A DNA stretch of 45,708 nucleotides. Origin: Nostoc sp. B(2019). GTDB lineage: Bacteria > Cyanobacteriota > Cyanobacteriia > Cyanobacteriales > Nostocaceae. The DNA is taken from positions 1 to 45,708 of the forward strand of contig NZ_WVID01000040.1 in NCBI RefSeq assembly GCF_010091925.1, written 5' to 3'. Every line of letters begins with the position of its first letter. Position 1 is the first letter of the stretch. Shown one piece after another: positions 7,138-12,691 of the stretch. The notes beneath the pieces were generated by a model. That model was not told the origin of the DNA, made no database searches, and saw nothing but the letters and a program-made list of their open reading frames with translations. The translations under genes were made by a program, and so were the position numbers.

Positions 7138-7677
7138 TTAAAGTACACCTTCTTTATTTTTAGAGAATTGACGTTTGAAAAAAGTGCCAAGGAATAATGC
7201 TGTTCCTGTACCTAGAATAGTCAGAGGTTCTGGAACAGGAGCAACTTCATTAGTTATAGTTATTTTTGCAAGTTGAAAGGGTTGATTCTGTGTAGATGTA
7301 TTAGCTATTACCCAATTTGTATTAGCCCATGCATATTGTGTCAATGTTTGAAATGGTTTAACAATTACAGGAAGGTTGCTCTGTGTTGTTGTTGTTTTTA
7401 TGTATTCTTTAGCAGGGTCATATGTCAAGAACTTCTCCATTGAGTTCGTTAAACTATCTACAATCCAGTTATAAGTAATTATTTCATTGTAACCTTGACC
7501 TGCTACTTTAGGATCAGGGTTTATTGCTGTCGCACTTGCAGGATTACCTGCTACAACCACACCAGTTATTACTTGATCGATTACTTTAATAGTAGCGGCT
7601 TCAGCAGATCTGATATTAGAAATGATGCTTACTGCAAGAAATGTTGTTGTTAATCCTAAAATTTGTGTTGCTTTCAT
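7138..7677 (-). CDS. PEP-CTERM exosortase-sorted secreted protein
   Basis: About 179 residues from the ATG at 7677. A GTG three codons upstream is in frame, but AGGTGA positioned just before this ATG favours it. A Sec signal peptide ends near A-E-A-A (residue about 27). The mature part is a Thr/Asn-rich beta-like domain. The C-terminus has V-P-E-P-L-T-I-L-G-T-G-T-A, a hydrophobic helix and a basic tail (F-K-R-Q-F-S-K-N-K), the PEP-CTERM sorting signal. The product should be exported and processed by an exosortase encoded elsewhere. Single-gene unit. Confidence 0.85.
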   Translation of the reverse strand: MKATQILGLTTTFLAVSIISNIRSAEAATIKVIDQVITGVVVAGNPASATAINPDPKVAGQGYNEIITYNWIVDSLTNSMEKFLTYDPAKEYIKTTTTQSNLPVIVKPFQTLTQYAWANTNWVIANTSTQNQPFQLAKITITNEVAPVPEPLTILGTGTALFLGTFFKRQFSKNKEGVL

Positions 7678-7857
7678 TTTGATCACCTGTTTTTATATGG
7701 GTTAAACAGTATCAAAATGTGTGTATGTTGTTAACAACATCACAGTTTTAAATAGGTAATTTTCAACAAATCTTTAATTCTTTATTTAAATAAAAAGTAC
7801 AGCATAAAAGTTATTACTTTAAATAAAGCTTCAGTAAATATTGAAGGGTGTCTACCA

Positions 7858-7897
7858 AAAAGGCGATCGCAGCCGCAGTCTGACCAAATCGCCTTTT
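7858..7897 (-). terminator. Terminator downstream of the tRNA array
   Basis: AAAAGGCGAT pairs with ATCGCCTTTT (10 bp, 20-nt loop); on the minus strand the stem is followed by a T tract. It lies about 115 bp beyond the last tRNA-like sequence, so it would end the array transcript, and it contains a HIP1 octamer and a TTCCTCTAAGAA copy at its edge. Confidence 0.55.
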
Positions 7898-8013
7898 CCT
7901 CTAAGAAGTTAGCCTTAGATTACCTGCATAATCATGCCGAAGCACTCGGCTTTCTCTCGCTCTTTATCCCATAGGGTAGCGATAGAACAGCGTCAGAGTC
8001 TACGCAAGGGAAA

Positions 8014-8086
8014 TCCACCAGGGAGGTACTGCCCCTCAATAATCTGTGTTATCAGCACAGCGCCTCAATGAGTCGGCTTCAGGTGG
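8014..8086 (-). tRNA. tRNA-Ile(GAT)-like, degenerate T arm
   Basis: A 73-nt cloverleaf can be drawn: acceptor CCACCTG/CTGGTGG (one mismatch), D arm GCC/GGC, anticodon stem CTGTG/CACAG with loop CTGATAA (anticodon GAT), T stem TGAGG/CCTCC. The T loop is GGCAGTA instead of TTCRANN and position 8 is A, so it is probably a decayed or non-standard tRNA at the distal end of the array. Confidence 0.45.
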
Positions 8087-8090
8087 AAGG

Positions 8091-8172
8091 CGGAAGATGG
8101 AGGAATTGAACCCCCAGGTATTACCCTGCTCTAGTTTTCAAGACTAGTTGCCCCCCTTGAGCAGCATCTTCC
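8091..8172 (-). tRNA. trnS-UGA: tRNA-Ser(TGA)
   Basis: Acceptor GGAAGAT/ATCTTCC, anticodon stem CTAGT/ACTAG with loop CTTGAAA (anticodon TGA), long variable arm, T loop TTCAATT, discriminator G. CCA is not encoded. The D arm is unusual (G instead of T at position 8). Confidence 0.85.
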
Positions 8173-8179
8173 ATATAAG

Positions 8180-8255
8180 GGGTGTCTGACGGGGCTTGAA
8201 CCCGTTATGACTGGTTCCACAAACCAGTGCCGCGACCGCTTTGGCTTCAGACACC
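8180..8255 (-). tRNA. trnH-GUG: tRNA-His(GTG)
   Basis: Encoded G-1 facing C73, acceptor GTGTCTG/CAGACAC, anticodon stem CTGGT/ACCAG with loop TTGTGGA (GTG). Position 8 is A rather than the usual T. Confidence 0.85.
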
Positions 8256-8266
8256 ATCAGTGGATT

Positions 8267-8342
8267 TGGTGGGCGCTACAGGAGTTGAACCTGTGGAGCG
8301 CCTGATTAAGAGTCAGGAGCATAACCGTTCTGCCAAACGCCC
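8267..8342 (-). tRNA. trnK-CUU: tRNA-Lys(CTT)
   Basis: Acceptor GGGCGTT/AGCGCCC, anticodon stem CCTGA/TCAGG with loop CTCTTAA (CTT), T loop TTCAACT, discriminator A, CCA encoded. Confidence 0.9.
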
Positions 8343-8347
8343 ATGTT

Positions 8348-8423
8348 TGGTGGGTCGCCAGAGAGTCGAACTCTGATCAGTCCGCTTAAAAGGCGGCAAC
8401 TCTAGCCATTGAGCTAACGACCC
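8348..8423 (-). tRNA. trnK-UUU: tRNA-Lys(TTT)
   Basis: Acceptor GGGTCGT/GCGACCC, anticodon loop CTTTTAA (TTT) on stem GCCGC/GCGGA (one outer mismatch), T loop TTCGACT, CCA encoded. Five bases separate it from the tRNA-Lys(CTT). Confidence 0.88.
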
Positions 8424-8428
8424 ATGAA

Positions 8429-8502
8429 TCCGAATGGTAGGATTTGAACCTACGACCGCCTGTTCCCAAAACAGGAGTGCTGCCAAGCTACACCACACCC
8501 GG
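8429..8502 (-). tRNA. trnP-UGG: tRNA-Pro(TGG)
   Basis: Acceptor CCGGGTG/CATTCGG with two G-T pairs, anticodon stem CCTGT/ACAGG, loop TTTGGGA (TGG), T loop TTCAAAT, discriminator A, no encoded CCA. Confidence 0.88.
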
Positions 8503-8507
8503 ATGAT

Positions 8508-8582
8508 ACAGAAGAGTGGGAGTTGAACCCACAACAAGAAAGTTTCTAAAACCAGCGCCTCTTCCAGTTGGGCTACAGGAGT
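8508..8582 (-). tRNA. tRNA-like sequence, degenerate (apparent anticodon TAG)
   Basis: The T arm (GTGGG/CCCAC, loop TTCAACT) and D arm are tRNA-like, and the anticodon loop would be TTTAGAA (TAG), but the anticodon stem has two mismatches and the acceptor halves (ACTCCTG and TCTTCTG) do not pair. It lacks the long variable arm of a tRNA-Leu. Probably a tRNA pseudogene or chimera. Confidence 0.5.
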
Positions 8583-8591
8583 ATAATTTAG

Positions 8592-8664
8592 CTGCCCTGC
8601 CAGGGTTTGAACCTGGAATCTTCTACTTCAAAGGTAGGGATGTTACCAGTTACACCACAGGGCA
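8592..8664 (-). tRNA. trnQ-UUG: tRNA-Gln(TTG)
   Basis: Acceptor TGCCCTG/CAGGGCA, anticodon loop CTTTGAA (TTG) on CCTAC/GTAGA (outer mismatch), T loop TTCAAAC, discriminator G. Confidence 0.88.
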
Positions 8665-8672
8665 ATGATTGG

Positions 8673-8746
8673 CTGCCGAGGTAGGGTTTGAACCTACAAA
8701 CTCCTGTTTCAGAGACAGGTGACTCTACCAATTCGTCTACTCGGCA
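8673..8746 (-). tRNA. trnQ-CUG: tRNA-Gln(CTG)
   Basis: Acceptor TGCCGAG/CTCGGCA, anticodon stem CCTGT/ACAGG with loop CTCTGAA (CTG), T loop TTCAAAC, discriminator G. It decodes CAG directly, a reader that a TTG tRNA makes partly redundant. Confidence 0.88.
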
Positions 8747-8756
8747 ATAAAATAAA

Positions 8757-8831
<75 letters not shown>

Positions 8832-8844
8832 ATATGCCAGCCAG

Positions 8845-8918
8845 TCCCCCAGATCCGGATTGAACGGATGGCCTCCTGTTCTTCAAACAAGCGCTACTAC
8901 CAACTGAGCTACCGGGGG
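8845..8918 (-). tRNA. trnF-GAA: tRNA-Phe(GAA)
   Basis: Acceptor CCCCCGG/CTGGGGG, D arm GCTC, anticodon loop TTGAAGA (GAA) on CTTGT/ACAGG, T loop TTCAATC, discriminator A. The acceptor is unusual for tRNA-Phe, so identity rests on the anticodon. Confidence 0.82.
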
Positions 8919-8924
8919 ATAAAG

Positions 8925-8998
8925 CGAGAACGGAGAGACTTGAACTCCCAATCTTCAGTTTCGTAATCTGAGATGTTATCCAGTTACACCACGTTCTC
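8925..8998 (-). tRNA. trnR-ACG: tRNA-Arg(ACG)
   Basis: Acceptor GAGAACG/CGTTCTC, anticodon loop TTACGAA (ACG) on a 4-bp stem with an A-A mismatch at the loop side, T loop TTCAAGT, discriminator G. Confidence 0.82.
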
Positions 8999-9003
8999 AA
9001 AGG

Positions 9004-9091
9004 CGGAGAGAGAGGGAGTTGAACCCACAGTGAGATGATGAATCCCACAACTGTTTAGCAAACAGCTTGCCCTGCCAATAGCAATCTCTCC
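9004..9091 (-). tRNA. trnS-GCU: tRNA-Ser(GCT)
   Basis: Acceptor GGAGAGA/TCTCTCC, anticodon loop TTGCTAA (GCT) on GCTGT/ACAGT, long variable arm, T loop TTCAACT, discriminator G. Confidence 0.88.
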
Positions 9092-9095
9092 GTAA

Positions 9096-9177
9096 TGGGT
9101 CAGGCTGGAATTGAACCAGCAAAACTGAACGCGACTGTTTTACAGACAGTTGCCCACACCAATAGGCGAGCCGACCC
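9096..9177 (-). tRNA. trnY-GUA: tRNA-Tyr(GTA)
   Basis: Acceptor GGGTCGG/CTGACCC, anticodon stem ACTGT/ACAGT with loop CTGTAAA (GTA), long class II variable arm, T loop TTCAATT, discriminator A. Confidence 0.88.
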
Positions 9178-9183
9178 AGATAA

Positions 9184-9256
9184 TTCCCCCGACGGGATTT
9201 GAACCCGCAATTTCCGCTTTGAAAGAGCAGCGACTTAACCGTTCGTCCACGGGGGC
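9184..9256 (-). tRNA. trnE-UUC: tRNA-Glu(TTC)
   Basis: Acceptor GCCCCCG/CGGGGGA with a G1-A72 mismatch, anticodon loop CTTTCAA (TTC) on CTGCT/AGCGG, T loop TTCAAAT, discriminator A. The 1-72 mismatch may affect charging or processing. Confidence 0.83.
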
Positions 9257-9273
9257 AGGGAGTAGAACTAGAA

Positions 9274-9344
9274 CGCACAGACAAGGATTTGAACCCTGAC
9301 CAAAGGTTTTGGAGACCCTGGTGCTGCCGTTACACCATCTGTGC
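9274..9344 (-). tRNA. trnW-CCA: tRNA-Trp(CCA)
   Basis: Acceptor GCACAGA/TCTGTGC, anticodon stem AGGGT/ACCTT with loop CTCCAAA (CCA), T loop TTCAAAT, discriminator G. Confidence 0.87.
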
Positions 9345-9346
9345 AT

Positions 9347-9423
9347 TGGTAGCAGTGGCGAGAGTTGAACTCGCATATACCAAGTTATGAGCTTGGGGCT
9401 TTGCCATAAATCGCTACACTGCA
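9347..9423 (-). tRNA. trnM-CAU: tRNA-Met(CAT)
   Basis: Acceptor TGCAGTG/CACTGCT (T1-T72 mismatch), anticodon stem CCAAG/CTTGG with loop CTCATAA (CAT), T loop TTCAACT, discriminator A, CCA encoded. A CAT anticodon could also be tRNA-Ile2 (lysidine); the unpaired 1-72 end resembles initiators but the anticodon stem lacks their GGG/CCC. Confidence 0.8.
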
Positions 9424-9428
9424 ATGCT

Positions 9429-9528
9429 TGGAGTCCAGGGCGAGAATTGTAGACACGAAGCGGCTTCCCGAAGGGTACTCGCACAGTCGGTTTTGCAGAC
9501 CAACGCCTTCCCATTTGGCCACCTGGAC
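9429..9528 (-). tRNA. trnC-GCA: tRNA-Cys(GCA) with an insertion in the T loop
   Basis: Acceptor GTCCAGG/CCTGGAC, anticodon stem TTGGT/ACCGA with loop CTGCAAA (GCA), discriminator T and encoded CCA. The T stem GCGAG/CTCGC is intact, but the T loop is 33 nt (9445-9477) instead of 7. The extra sequence carries a CCC-TTC-GGG hairpin and resembles a short palindromic Nostocales repeat. Without the TTC loop this RNA should not fold normally, so it is probably inactive unless processed. Confidence 0.75.
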
Positions 9529-9533
9529 ACATT

Positions 9534-9610
9534 TGGAAGCCTTGACGGGAGTTGCACCCGCTTGGACATGCTTGAGAGGCACAGCGACTTGTCTATTTGT
9601 CCACAAGGCT
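9534..9610 (-). tRNA. trnE-CUC: tRNA-Glu(CTC)
   Basis: Acceptor AGCCTTG/CAAGGCT, anticodon loop CTCTCAA (CTC) on TGTGC/GCATG, T loop TGCAACT (G for the second T), discriminator T, CCA encoded. Two departures from consensus suggest weak constraint. Confidence 0.78.
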
Positions 9611-9616
9611 ACAAGG

Positions 9617-9692
9617 CGGGAATGATGGGATTTGAACCCACGGTCTTTCGCTCGACAGGCAATCGCTTTGAACCGGACTAAGCTACACCCCC
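9617..9692 (-). tRNA. trnD-GUC: tRNA-Asp(GTC)
   Basis: First tRNA of the array. Acceptor GGGGGTG/CATTCCC, anticodon loop CTGTCGA (GTC) on ATTGC/GCGAA (outer mismatch), T loop TTCAAAT, discriminator G. Confidence 0.84.
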
Positions 9693-9757
9693 ACGTTGGA
9701 TGGCAATTATTTAGTTTTCATGGTTCAGGGTGTTTGCGCTATGCCTTTTTGAGAGGC

Positions 9758-9774
9758 TGTAGTGCTTCACTACA
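9758..9774 (-). promoter_or_regulatory. Perfect hairpin at the predicted tRNA-array transcription start
   Basis: TGTAGTG-CTT-CACTACA, 7-bp stem with triplet loop, just downstream of the -10 box. It may be an operator or a 5'-end structure of the primary transcript. Confidence 0.45.
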
Positions 9775-9777
9775 TTT

Positions 9778-9806
9778 ATACTACATAAATACTACAAAAG
9801 TGTCAA
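9778..9806 (-). promoter_or_regulatory. Sigma70-type promoter of the tRNA array
   Basis: On the minus strand: perfect -35 TTGACA (9801-9806), a 17-bp spacer and -10 TAGTAT (9778-9783), about 85 bp upstream of tRNA-Asp. It is the only good promoter seen before the array and is oriented to transcribe all the tRNAs. Confidence 0.75.
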
Positions 9807-9818
9807 GGGCATACTACA
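9778..9818. promoter_or_regulatory. Three phased ATACTACA boxes overlapping the tRNA promoter
   Basis: Identical octamers at 9778, 9789 and 9811, spaced 11 and 22 bp (one and two helical turns). The first covers the -10, the second lies in the spacer and the third is upstream of the -35. This is the geometry of a repressor binding one face of the helix. The same octamer recurs in front of the 72-aa gene. Confidence 0.55.
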
Positions 9819-9893
9819 AACTTTTTTGAAAACTGAGAGGGCGCTTAGTTCTGTAATCGCTGTATTGCCCTCTCTGACTAGAGTTGAAGTAAA

Positions 9894-10430
9894 TTACTCG
9901 TTTTCAGTAAGGCGTTGTGCGCTCCAAAACTGTTCGGCAAATGCCACTGCTGGGTGAATTGGAGCTTTAGGCTTGTTTTTCAGTACCATTCCCGCTTCAT
10001 GAGGTAAGCGATCGCTCTTGATTGAATTACACTTTTCACACGCTGTTACAACATTGTCCCAACTGTGTTGTCCACCTTTCGAGCGAGGAATTACATGGTC
10101 AAGCGTTAGATGCTTGGTGCTGCCGCAGTATTGGCAAGTATGGTTGTCTCGCTTTAACACCTCACGTCGGTTTACAGGTGGTACTTTCCAGTGCCGTTCA
10201 GGATTACCAACCGTTAAGCGAATATGTTCAGGAACTTGTAGTACAACACTAGGAGAGCGAACTTCCCAAAGCTTTGTACTGCTGAATTCTAATGACTCTG
10301 CCTGACCCGTAACTAACAGCACGATTGCTCGTTTGATATTGATGCGTGCCAGTGGCAGGTAGTTCTTGGAAAAGACTACTACCGAATTTTGTAATATGTG
10401 TGGTTGCTGGCTCTGCTGCTGAGCTTCCAT
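9894..10430 (-). CDS. HNH endonuclease associated with the tRNA array
   Basis: About 178 residues from the ATG at 10430; an upstream in-frame GTG overlaps the AGGAG Shine-Dalgarno, so the ATG is preferred. The C-terminal half carries a zinc-HNH domain: C-Q-Y-C-G, then L-T-L-D-H-V-I-P-R-S-K-G-G, W-D-N-V-V-T-A-C-E-K-C-N, and K-S-D-R. The N-terminal about 90 residues (V-V-V-F-S-K-N-Y-L-P-L-A-R-I-N) form the domain usual in this cyanobacterial HNH family. As I recall, cryptic tRNA operons of Anabaena plasmids have HNH genes nearby. It lies just upstream of the array on the same strand and could be co-transcribed with it. Confidence 0.85.
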   Translation of the reverse strand: MEAQQQSQQPHILQNSVVVFSKNYLPLARINIKRAIVLLVTGQAESLEFSSTKLWEVRSPSVVLQVPEHIRLTVGNPERHWKVPPVNRREVLKRDNHTCQYCGSTKHLTLDHVIPRSKGGQHSWDNVVTACEKCNSIKSDRLPHEAGMVLKNKPKAPIHPAVAFAEQFWSAQRLTENE

Positions 10431-10446
10431 ACGTTGATTCACTCCT

Positions 10447-10486
10447 AAAAAAATAACCCCCGCTTCTGGTCATCAAAAGCGGGGGT
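10447..10486 (-). terminator. Terminator/attenuator in the leader of the HNH gene
   Basis: Minus-strand stem ACCCCCGCTT/AAGCGGGGGT (10 bp, 11-nt loop) followed by TTATTTTTTT, and directly after the T tract the AGGAG of the HNH gene. A textbook intrinsic terminator in this place either ends transcripts from the 72-aa gene upstream or acts as an attenuator for the HNH gene. Confidence 0.75.
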
Positions 10487-10508
10487 CAAGTAGTTGATAC
10501 TTTTTGCC

Positions 10509-10727
10509 TTATGTTGGTGCTGTAATACACTTGCACCTCCCGCTTTGAATAAGTTGGTCTAGATTTAACCATCCGGCACTTGCTCCAAAAATACTTTCAC
10601 GCTGCAATTTACCGCCGACGAACAAATACATTCCCTCAAACGCAAACAGCACAAGTACTCTGCCTAAACCCTTGTTGGGTTGGCAATGCATCGCGCTACT
10701 AATGGTTGAGGAGAATCTGCTTATCAT
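10509..10727 (-). CDS. 72-aa hypothetical protein upstream of the HNH gene
   Basis: From the ATG at 10727: starts MISRFSSTISSAMHCQPNKG, then G-R-V-L-V-L-F-A-F-E-G-M-Y-L-F-V-G-G-K, ending C-K-C-I-T-A-P-T. A compact beta-rich protein with three Cys; family not recognised. A longer upstream extension exists but runs through AT-rich promoter-like sequence with two ATACTACA boxes, so the short form is preferred. It precedes the terminator before the HNH gene. Confidence 0.5.
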   Translation of the reverse strand: MISRFSSTISSAMHCQPNKGLGRVLVLFAFEGMYLFVGGKLQRESIFGASAGWLNLDQLIQSGRCKCITAPT

Positions 10728-10730
10728 TTT

Positions 10731-10777
10731 TGTAGTATTTGTAATTAAGATTAATATCAATAATACAGTTGTAGTAT
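10731..10777. promoter_or_regulatory. Two TGTAGTAT boxes before the 72-aa gene
   Basis: TGTAGTAT at 10731-10738 and 10770-10777 (ATACTACA on the gene's strand) lie immediately upstream of the start codon. The same octamer occurs three times in the tRNA-array promoter, suggesting a common regulator. Confidence 0.45.
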
Positions 10778-11285
10778 GTGTTTGTCTACTGCACAGTGTT
10801 TGGGGATGAGCGATCGCTGCGCCAACGCCTTGGAGATGGTAGCTAATTTTGGACATTTGCGTTTTTGAGTACGCAAATATTTATATGAATACTTTTTCTT
10901 AGAGGAAATGTAATGGATGCGGTAAATGAGGGTGATCGCACGCTTGATCGCCTTTTCCTCTAAGAAGCTGGTCGCTTCCCTTACTCCTCTGACCCAACCT
11001 GCGGTGCTGGTGCATTTATGCTGGGTGCGATTTGACGCGCCAAAAACAAAGGCGATTACAGTAGGGTGCTTGGATCGCTCCATCCTCTAAGAATCAGGCT
11101 TCATCTCCTGTTTATTTCTGCCTTAGGAGATATATTAATTCCTATTTATACTGCTAATGTTTGGGTATCTTATTCTTTTTAAGAAAATATTAATAAATCC
11201 AGAAAAAACGTATAAAGTCCAGAGAATCATGCGTACTACTTTTTATGATGCTTACAATTACTTGTATCAAAGATATAGAAGTATA
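10778..11285. other. Repeat-rich intergenic stretch
   Basis: No supported gene. It has several HIP1-like sites, an inverted pair of the dispersed motif (TTCTTAGAGGAAA at 10897 and TTTTCCTCTAAGAA at 10953) and a further copy at 11083. It runs up to the IS630 insertion point. Confidence 0.5.
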
Positions 11286-12300
11286 CAGCACTTACGTCTA
11301 TTATGAGGTACACTAGATTAAAATATAAATACTTTTAAATGAAGTCCTACTCTGTCGATCTTCGAGAAAAAATAGTTGCAGCACATCTTGAGAAAAACAT
11401 CTCAATCAGAAAAGTGGCTAACATCTTTTCCGTCTCAAAGAGTTTAGTACAAAAGCTTGTAAAACAACAAAGACTTGAAGGAAATTTACAATCCAAGCCG
11501 CGAGGAAAGCCACAATTTAGTCATTTAACAAATGCTGACACAGAGTTGAGAGAATTAGTTGAATTATATCCAGATGCAACATTGATAGAGTTGTGTGAAT
11601 TATTTGCAGACAAGACTGGCAATTGGGTAGGTCAAAGTGCAATGTGTCGGGCGTTACAAAAATTAGGATTAAATCGAAAAAAAAAACGAAGCGGAGTACC
11701 CAAGCAGGGACAGAGAGAGTCCTGAATTTAAGATTAGATTATTGGGAAAAGGTCAAACATATAGAGCCAGAGAACTTAGTATTTTTGGATGAAACTGGTG
11801 TCCTACTTGGGTTAGCGAGGACTCATGCCCGTTCACAAATGGGAACAAGAGCTTACTCTCTTAACCCCTTTTATAGAGGCTCAAAAGTTACAGTAATTGG
11901 AGCAATTAGTATTAAAAAAGTAGTTGCATTAATGACAATGAATGGTTCAATGGATGGCATTGCATTTGAATTATTTATCGAGAAGTTTTTAGTGCCAAAT
12001 TTATGGTCAGGAGCAGTAGTAGTAATGGATAATTTATCCGCACATAAACTAGATTCAATTGTGCCAATGATTGAAGCTGTAGGTGCGAAAGTTATTTGTT
12101 TATCCTCATACTCCCCCGATTTTAATCCAATTGAATTATGGTGGTCACAACTTAAATCTTTTTTACGCAGTTTTGCTCCAACTACAACAGAAATAGTTGA
12201 TAAACTAATCTCAGTTGCACTCGACTTAATAAATCCTCAACATTTAAGAAACTGGTTTGCTAGTTGCTGCTACTGTACCTCATAACAGCCGTGAATGCTG
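11286..12300 (+). mobile_element. IS630-family insertion sequence (about 1.0 kb)
   Basis: Imperfect 29-bp terminal inverted repeats (left 11286-11314, right 12272-12300, 24 of 29 matching) with the outer end CAGCA. TA dinucleotides at both flanks (11284-11285 and 12301-12302) are the TA target duplication of the IS630/Tc1 group. It carries one transposase in two overlapping frames and looks complete. Confidence 0.85.
11339..12285 (+). CDS. IS630-family transposase, two frames with probable -1 frameshift
   Basis: ORF A (11339-11725) encodes the DNA-binding half (MKSYSVDLREKIVAAHLEKN, an HTH with I-S-I-R-K-V-A-N-I-F-S-V-S-K-S). ORF B (11623-12285) encodes the DDE domain: V-F-L-D-E-T-G, V-V-V-M-D-N-L-S-A-H-K, and S-P-D-F-N-P-I-E-L-W-W. 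ORF B lies in the -1 frame and the overlap contains a run of ten A (11677-11686), the usual slippery site in this family. The element is likely active or recently active. Confidence 0.85.
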
Positions 12301-12682
12301 TAATAATCAGGCTGTCCTTGGTGACAATAATCAAGTGACGCAACAGAATCAAGTTGGTGCAGATACCGCAGAATCGCTTACTAAACATGAGGTTGTAAAG
12401 TTGTTGACACAATTAGAAACTTTGATTCAAGGTGCAGAATTACCAGCCGATACCAAAGAAGAAGTAATTGAAGATTTGAATGCAGCTAAAAATGCAACGG
12501 ATAAAGAAGAACCAAATAAAAAACGAGCATTGGTTCGCTTGGAAAATGTGACAGAAACTCTAGAAAAGACAACTAAAACTGTTGATTCTGGTAAGAAACT
12601 TTGGACAGCAGCCAAGCCGATTATTGTGAAAGTTGCAGGCTGGTTAGGTGCGGCGGCTGGTTCATCTTTATTGGGATTGTAG
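12257..12682 (+). CDS. IS-interrupted gene 3' part: NxxVxGxNN motif and helical C-terminus
   Basis: The open frame starts inside the right end of the IS630; the first 15 or so codons are IS-derived. True gene sequence begins about 12302: N-N-Q-A-V-L-G-D-N-N-Q-V-T-Q-Q-N-Q-V-G-A-D, then a helical stretch with T-K-H-E-V-V-K-L-L-T-Q-L-E and L-P-A-D-T-K-E-E-V-I-E-D-L, and a hydrophobic Gly/Ala-rich end V-A-G-W-L-G-A-A-A-G-S-S-L-L-G-L. The sequence left of the IS does not continue this frame (a TAG lies there), so the original 5' end is lost or rearranged. The N-x-x-V-x-G-x-N-N stretch also appears in the next gene, 9 bp downstream, so they form a pair. Confidence 0.6.
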   Translation: MLVAATVPHNSRECCNNQAVLGDNNQVTQQNQVGADTAESLTKHEVVKLLTQLETLIQGAELPADTKEEVIEDLNAAKNATDKEEPNKKRALVRLENVTETLEKTTKTVDSGKKLWTAAKPIIVKVAGWLGAAAGSSLLGL

Positions 12683-12691
12683 AACGCATTT

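Noticed and set aside
9347-9423. Initiator tRNA-fMet
   Set aside because: The anticodon stem CCAAG/CTTGG lacks the three G-C pairs of initiators, although the 1-72 pair is open.
10728-11083. Longer forms of the ORF at 10509 and a 108-codon minus ORF at 10757
   Set aside because: They run through the promoter boxes and the dispersed-repeat region with no coding signal.
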